The position numbers and the translations under genes are program-made. Under the pieces are notes generated by a model that made no database searches, was not told where the DNA came from, and saw only the letters and a list, made by a program, of their open reading frames with translations. Positions 60,243 through 64,000 of a DNA stretch of 64,000 bases are shown in pieces. Position 1 is the first letter of the stretch, and each line of letters begins with the position of its first letter. The stretch covers positions 53,851,899-53,915,898 of the forward strand of contig CM035163.1 in assembly GCA_020205615.1 (NCBI GenBank), read 5' to 3'. This stretch comes from Panax quinquefolius. Lineage: Eukaryota; Streptophyta; Magnoliopsida; Apiales; Araliaceae.

Positions 60243-60390
60243 GTAAAAAGGGCAGAAACCCCTCTGCCCTGTAGATAGTTTTAACTGCTTACTTTTCTAT
60301 ACAGTATTAGCGGTTATTTTGTCAATACATGCTAACACTTTGTATGATTGAATAGTTTCATATATTAAGTGAAATCATATTTTGTGTCAG
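60243..60390 (+). other. Candidate intron between protease and RT frames (148 bp)
   Basis: GT at 60243-60244 (CAAGG|GTAAAA) and AG at 60389-60390 (TTTTGTGTCAG|GAC). The left frame is left in phase 2 and the right side supplies the third codon base, so the protease and RT frames would join without a stop. The unspliced frame stops at 60244-60246 (TAA). The segment is AT-rich with stops in the reading frame. A perfect 8-bp hairpin AGGGCAGA/TCTGCCCT lies at 60249-60270. Spliced introns between protease and RT are described for Ogre elements. Splicing here is inferred. Confidence 0.65.
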
Positions 60391-61557
60391 GACTTTGAAT
60401 TTAGATGTGCCTGTACTTGCTGATGAGGTGCCTTTTCTCCACAAGGACTGTAACTTTGATGAAAAGTTGGACTCAAACTTGATGGAAATACAAGAGGACA
60501 TTGAGATACCTCAGGAGATCAAGGAATGGGTCAAAGACAAACCCAAACCAAATCTTGATCAAACCACCTCATTCAATCTCAGAACTTTAGAAAGCCCTAG
60601 GTTGATCCAGATTGGTACAGACCTCACTCCAAACCAAAGGAATGACATGGTTGCGCTATTAACCCAATTTCAGGATGTGTTTGCATGGTCTCACGAAGAC
60701 ATGGTGGGTTTGTCCACGGATATCATCATCCATCGTCTTCCCATTAAAGAGGGATTCAAGCCAGTCAGGCAGAAGCTCGGGCGATTAAAACTTGAGTGGA
60801 GTTTAAAGGTTAAAGAAGGAATTATGAAACAATTTCAAGCTGGCATGATCATGGTGTCCACGTATCCTGAATGGCTATCTAACATAGTCCCCATGCCTAA
60901 ACCAGGAGGAAAGGTGCGAGTTTGCGTGGATTATCGGGATCTGAATAAAGCTTGCCTTAAGGATAGCTTTCCCGTGCCATTTATCCACATTCTCATTGAC
61001 AATACTGCTCAATATGACATGTACTCCTTTGCTGATTGCTTTACGGGGTACCATCAAATTATGGGGGAACCTTTTGCTATAGACGGTTGTCATTCGACCT
61101 CATTAATGTCGGAGCAATCTATCAGCGAGCTATGATAGCTCTTTTCCATGATTTAATGCATAAAGATATAGATATCTATGTGGATGACATCATTGTAAAA
61201 TCCCGAAGGGAGGAAGACCACATAGACCATCTCACAAAGTTCTTCAACGGGTTGCGTAAGTACAACTTGAAGTTGAATCCAGCCAAGTGCGCCTTTAGCG
61301 TTAAATCAGGTAAGTTGCTAGGTTTCCTAGTCAGCCACAAAGGGATTGAGCTAGATCCCACCAAAATTCTGGCCATCAGGGAAATGCCCATTCCTCAGAC
61401 AGAGAAGGAAATACTGGGATTTTTGGGAAGAATCAACTTCGGGTTTATTTCTCAACTCACAGCAATATGTGAGCCTATCTTCAAGCTATTAAGGAAGAAC
61501 TCCTCCATGAAATGGAACGATAAGTGTCAAAAAGCCTTCCGTATAATCAAAAAGTAG
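60391..61557 (+). pseudogene. Tat/Ogre-like reverse transcriptase, broken by a small deletion
   Basis: 60395-61135 carries the N-terminal half, including LEWSLKVKEGIMKQF, NIVPMPKPGGKVRVCVDYRD and SFADCFTGYHQI. At about 61055-61100 some 15-20 family residues appear to be missing and the frame shifts. 61036-61557 continues with the catalytic IYVDDIIVKS (YVDD at 61177-61188), KLNPAKCAF and GRINFGFISQ, and ends at a TAG (61555-61557). The catalytic Asp pair is intact, but the palm has lost sequence. Confidence 0.85.
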
Positions 61558-62040
61558 CTGGTTAACGCTCCTATTTTGGTACCACCCAGGGATGATGTTC
61601 CCCTGTTCATGTACTTGTCCATTAATGACAATGCCATGGGCTGCATGCTGACACAAAAAGATGATAGAGGCCAAGAGCGAGCTATCTACTACCTCAGCAA
61701 AAGATTCAACAGCAGTGAACACAAGTACACTCTGATTGAGAAAACTTGTTATGCTTTAGCATGGGCTTCCATGAGGTTACATCATTACCTCCATGGTCAC
61801 ACAACCCATTTCATATCTCGCGTGCATCCTCTCAAGTACGTGTTTAGTAAACCCATATTGAATTGTAGGCTGTCCAGATGGAAGTTGATCCTACAACAAT
61901 TTGACATCGTCTACGTGATGCAAAAGTCCATTAAAGGTCAAGGAATTGAGGATCAACTGGCCGCCGCACCTGCAGGGGATTTCAAACCCTTGGAAACATA
62001 CTTCCCCGATGAAGGGGTAATGACAGTACAACAACACTCT
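61558..62040 (+). pseudogene. Tat/Ogre-like RNase H (retroviral-type position)
   Basis: Continues in the RT frame after the TAG at 61555-61557. Readable blocks are LFMYLSINDNAMGCML, AIYYLSKRFNSSEHKYT, ALAWASMRLHHYL and LSRWKLILQQFDI. It would degrade the RNA strand during reverse transcription. It runs open to 62172 with the second RNase H. Confidence 0.82.
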
Positions 62041-62460
62041 CAGTACAATGCATGTCGTACGTGGAACATGTATTTTGATGGAACTGTAAATATGGAAGGA
62101 AGGTTAAGAAATTTGGAGCAGATTCTAGTATTGATGACGGGGAGCAGATATCCGTCGTCCGTCAAATTGTAATTTGTTAGAACCAACAACACAGCTGAGT
62201 ATGAAGGTTGTATCATGGGACTCAAACTTGCCCAATCAATGGGTATCAGGCGGTTAACTGTCTTTGGGGATTCAAAATTGGTAATCAGACAGACCACAAG
62301 AATATATCATACCAAATAGCTACATTTGATGCCTTATCATCGACAAGTTTTATAGATGGCTTCGGAGTTCGAAGAAATAAACTTCCTCCACATTCCTCGG
62401 AATAGGAATAATTTTGCGGATGCGCTAGCAACTTTGGCTTCCTTGATCAACATACATGAC
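62041..62460 (+). pseudogene. Second, archaeal-type RNase H domain, broken
   Basis: WNMYFDGTVNMEG (first Asp, about 62062), then after a stop at 62170-62172 TNNTAEYEGCIMGLKLAQ (Glu) and VFGDSKLVI (Asp). It ends FADALATLASLI (about 62420). An additional RNase H of this kind next to the normal one is diagnostic for the Tat lineage. Frameshifts lie near 62170 and 62320-62360. Confidence 0.82.
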
Positions 62461-62559
62461 AAGGAAAACATGCCAAGCATCCCATTTACCCTACAAAAGG
62501 CTCCAGCCTATGAGAATTATATTGGGGAAGTATCAGCTGAGCTACCTCCCATCCAACAC

Positions 62560-63806
62560 CCTTGGTATCAGCACATCAAGGAGTACTTACGAGATGGATC
62601 TACACGTGCTGAGGTGAGCTCGACTGAAAGAAGGCAGATCCATTGAATAGCTATAAAATTCTACCTGAGCGGAGATGCACTCTACAAAAGAGATGCATGA
62701 ATAGGTCTCCTCAGATGTCTGGACAAGGACCAAGCTCAGAGGCTCATGGATGAAATCCATGGTGGAGTATGTGGTCCACACATGAGCGGCCCCCTACTTG
62801 TTAAAAAGATCCTCAGAACAGGGCACTACTGGCTCTCGCTTAAGGCTGACTGTGATGATCACGTCAAGAGATGCTACCAATGCCAAATTCATGGGAATGC
62901 TATCCACGCCCCTTTGAGGGAACTCCACAATATGAGTTCACTTTGGCCCTTCTCAATGTGGGGAATGGACGTGATCGGGTCCATTGAGCCCAAAACCAGT
63001 AATGGCCATCGGTTTATCTTCACCATGATCGACTACTTCACTAAGTGGGCAGAAGCAGCCTCCTTCCCCAGGGTTACCAAATAAGTCATCATTGCTTTCA
63101 TCAGAAACAATGTCATTTGTCGATATGGACAACCAGAGGTGATTGTGTCAGACAGTGCTAAGAACCTCAACAACAAAATGATGGAGGAGTTGTGCAGTAA
63201 ATTCCACATCAAACACCTTAACTTTGTCATCTACCGTCCAAAGATGAATGGTGCTGCTGAAGCGGCTAATAAAAATATCAAGAAGATCATGCAAAAGATA
63301 TCCGCTAATCATAAAGGATGGTCTAACCTCTTGCCTCTGACCCTATTAGCCTACAGAACTTCAATGCGTACTTCTACTGGGGCAACCCCCTACTCATTGA
63401 CCTATGGGATGGAAGCAAGATCCTCTACGAAGTGGAAATGGAATCCTTAGAGTGTTGAGAGACGCCATTGGATGAAGACCAATTGTTACAAGACAGGTAT
63501 CACCAATTGTCTCTAATAGACGAAAGGCGAAGTGATGCTATCTTCCATGGTCAGTTATACCAATAAAGGATCGCCAGATCCTACAACAAAAAAGTTTGGT
63601 TATGGCAGTTTAAACAACCTGACTTGGTTTTGAAGAAGATCATTGACAACCAAGATCAAGCAAAGGGAAAATTCACTCCAAACTAGGAAGGCCCGTTTAT
63701 TGTCAAGGAGGTATTGACAGGAGGTGCTCTCAAATTACAGGAAATAGACGGCGATGAATTTCCATAGCTCATCAACTCAGACACTGTGAAATGGTACTAT
63801 GTTTAA
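62560..63806 (+). pseudogene. Tat/Ogre-like integrase, broken
   Basis: The zinc region HGGVCGPHMSG...CYQCQIHG (about 62758-62893), first catalytic Asp in WGMDVIG (about 62965), TAA at 63082-63084, second Asp in VSDSAKNLNN (about 63145) and Glu in GAAEAANKNI (about 63255). ATPYSLTYGMEA follows, then a frameshift near 63420. The C-terminal part to about 63806 has several stops and ends DTVKWYYV. The triad is preserved. Confidence 0.82.
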
Positions 63807-64000
63807 AGTTACCATCAAGCAAACATCCTGGTTTTGGATTACCAGATCCCCAGTCATTTCAAGTTTTCTAACCCTTACTATACACAACCCTTTCTTCATA
63901 CCCATTTGCCCCATCAGGGAAACACACTCTTCAAGCCAGCAGCCTAGTTTTGGATCATCAGATCCCTCACTTCACATCTTATACAATTTTTATTATCCCG
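63807..64000 (+). other. 3' untranslated start of the Tat/Ogre-like element
   Basis: No gene. Two related segments, CCTGGTTTTGGATTACCAG (about 63827) and CCTAGTTTTGGATCATCAG (about 63939), are each followed by ATCCC. The window ends before any polypurine tract or 3' LTR. Confidence 0.6.

Larger units (their letters stand above)
53611..64000 (+). mobile_element. Tat/Ogre-like Ty3/gypsy element, runs off the window
   Basis: LTR 53611-56019, PBS 56022-56039, then gag, protease with a G-patch-like segment, likely intron, RT, RNase H, a second RNase H, integrase and an untranslated tail. The dual RNase H, the ILIDNTAQYDMYSFADCF block of RT and the protease neighbourhood are hallmarks of the Tat lineage. 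The 3' LTR is not reached. The coding region carries several stops and one small deletion in RT. Confidence 0.85.

Overview
The window is intergenic DNA of a seed plant, almost certainly a flowering plant with a large, repeat-rich genome. I found no host protein-coding gene, tRNA or rRNA gene. Everything recognisable belongs to LTR retrotransposons, mostly plant Ty3/gypsy lineages, inserted into one another. The species cannot be told from the sequence. A run of exactly 100 N (9505-9604) shows that this is a draft scaffold.

Layout. (1) 1-25446: a head-to-tail array of one chromodomain-bearing Ty3/gypsy element (Tekay/Del-like chromovirus, minus strand). Four internal regions (A-D) alternate with LTRs of about 2.8 kb that are shared between neighbours, with a period near 7.5 kb. 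All four gag-pol regions are frameshifted. (2) 25447-26246: a remnant of a Tat/Ogre-like element, 3' flank plus the start of an LTR. (3) 26247-27072 and 29342-29732: two halves of an old chromovirus-type LTR on the plus strand. They are split by a compact element at 27073-29341 that has two 963-bp LTRs, a 343-bp interior, PBS, PPT and a near-perfect 5-bp target duplication. (4) 29733-53610: an Athila-like element on the minus strand. Its gag, protease, RT, RNase H and integrase lie at 47.3-52.5 kb. Its 3' LTR lies at 29.7-31.3 kb, pushed away by a second chromovirus (about 32.2-44.7 kb, LTRs about 3.37 kb) and a small non-autonomous element (44.7-46.2 kb). (5) 53611-64000: a Tat/Ogre-like element on the plus strand, inserted in the Athila 5' LTR and running off the window. 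It has a 2.4-kb LTR, gag, protease with a G-patch-like segment, a likely intron, RT, two RNase H domains and integrase.

How the parts work. In each element the LTR carries the promoter (a TATA box is visible in nearly all). The PBS primes reverse transcription, the PPT primes the second strand, Gag packages the RNA, and protease, RT, RNase H and integrase make and insert the DNA copy. No copy here is coding-intact. The compact element keeps only the cis signals and would need proteins from a relative.

The most unusual signal is an array of short inverted repeats in the Tat-like U3 (53676-54098). A roughly constant 8-base core near AGATAACC is flanked by 5-7-base arms that change together from unit to unit, mostly on a 33-bp spacing. 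A second, separate copy of the array lies at 25906-26096. Other points of note are the LTR-sharing tandem array, a conserved splice-donor-like GGTAA in the LTRs of three chromovirus families, and an in-phase 148-bp intron candidate with an 8-bp hairpin beside its donor.
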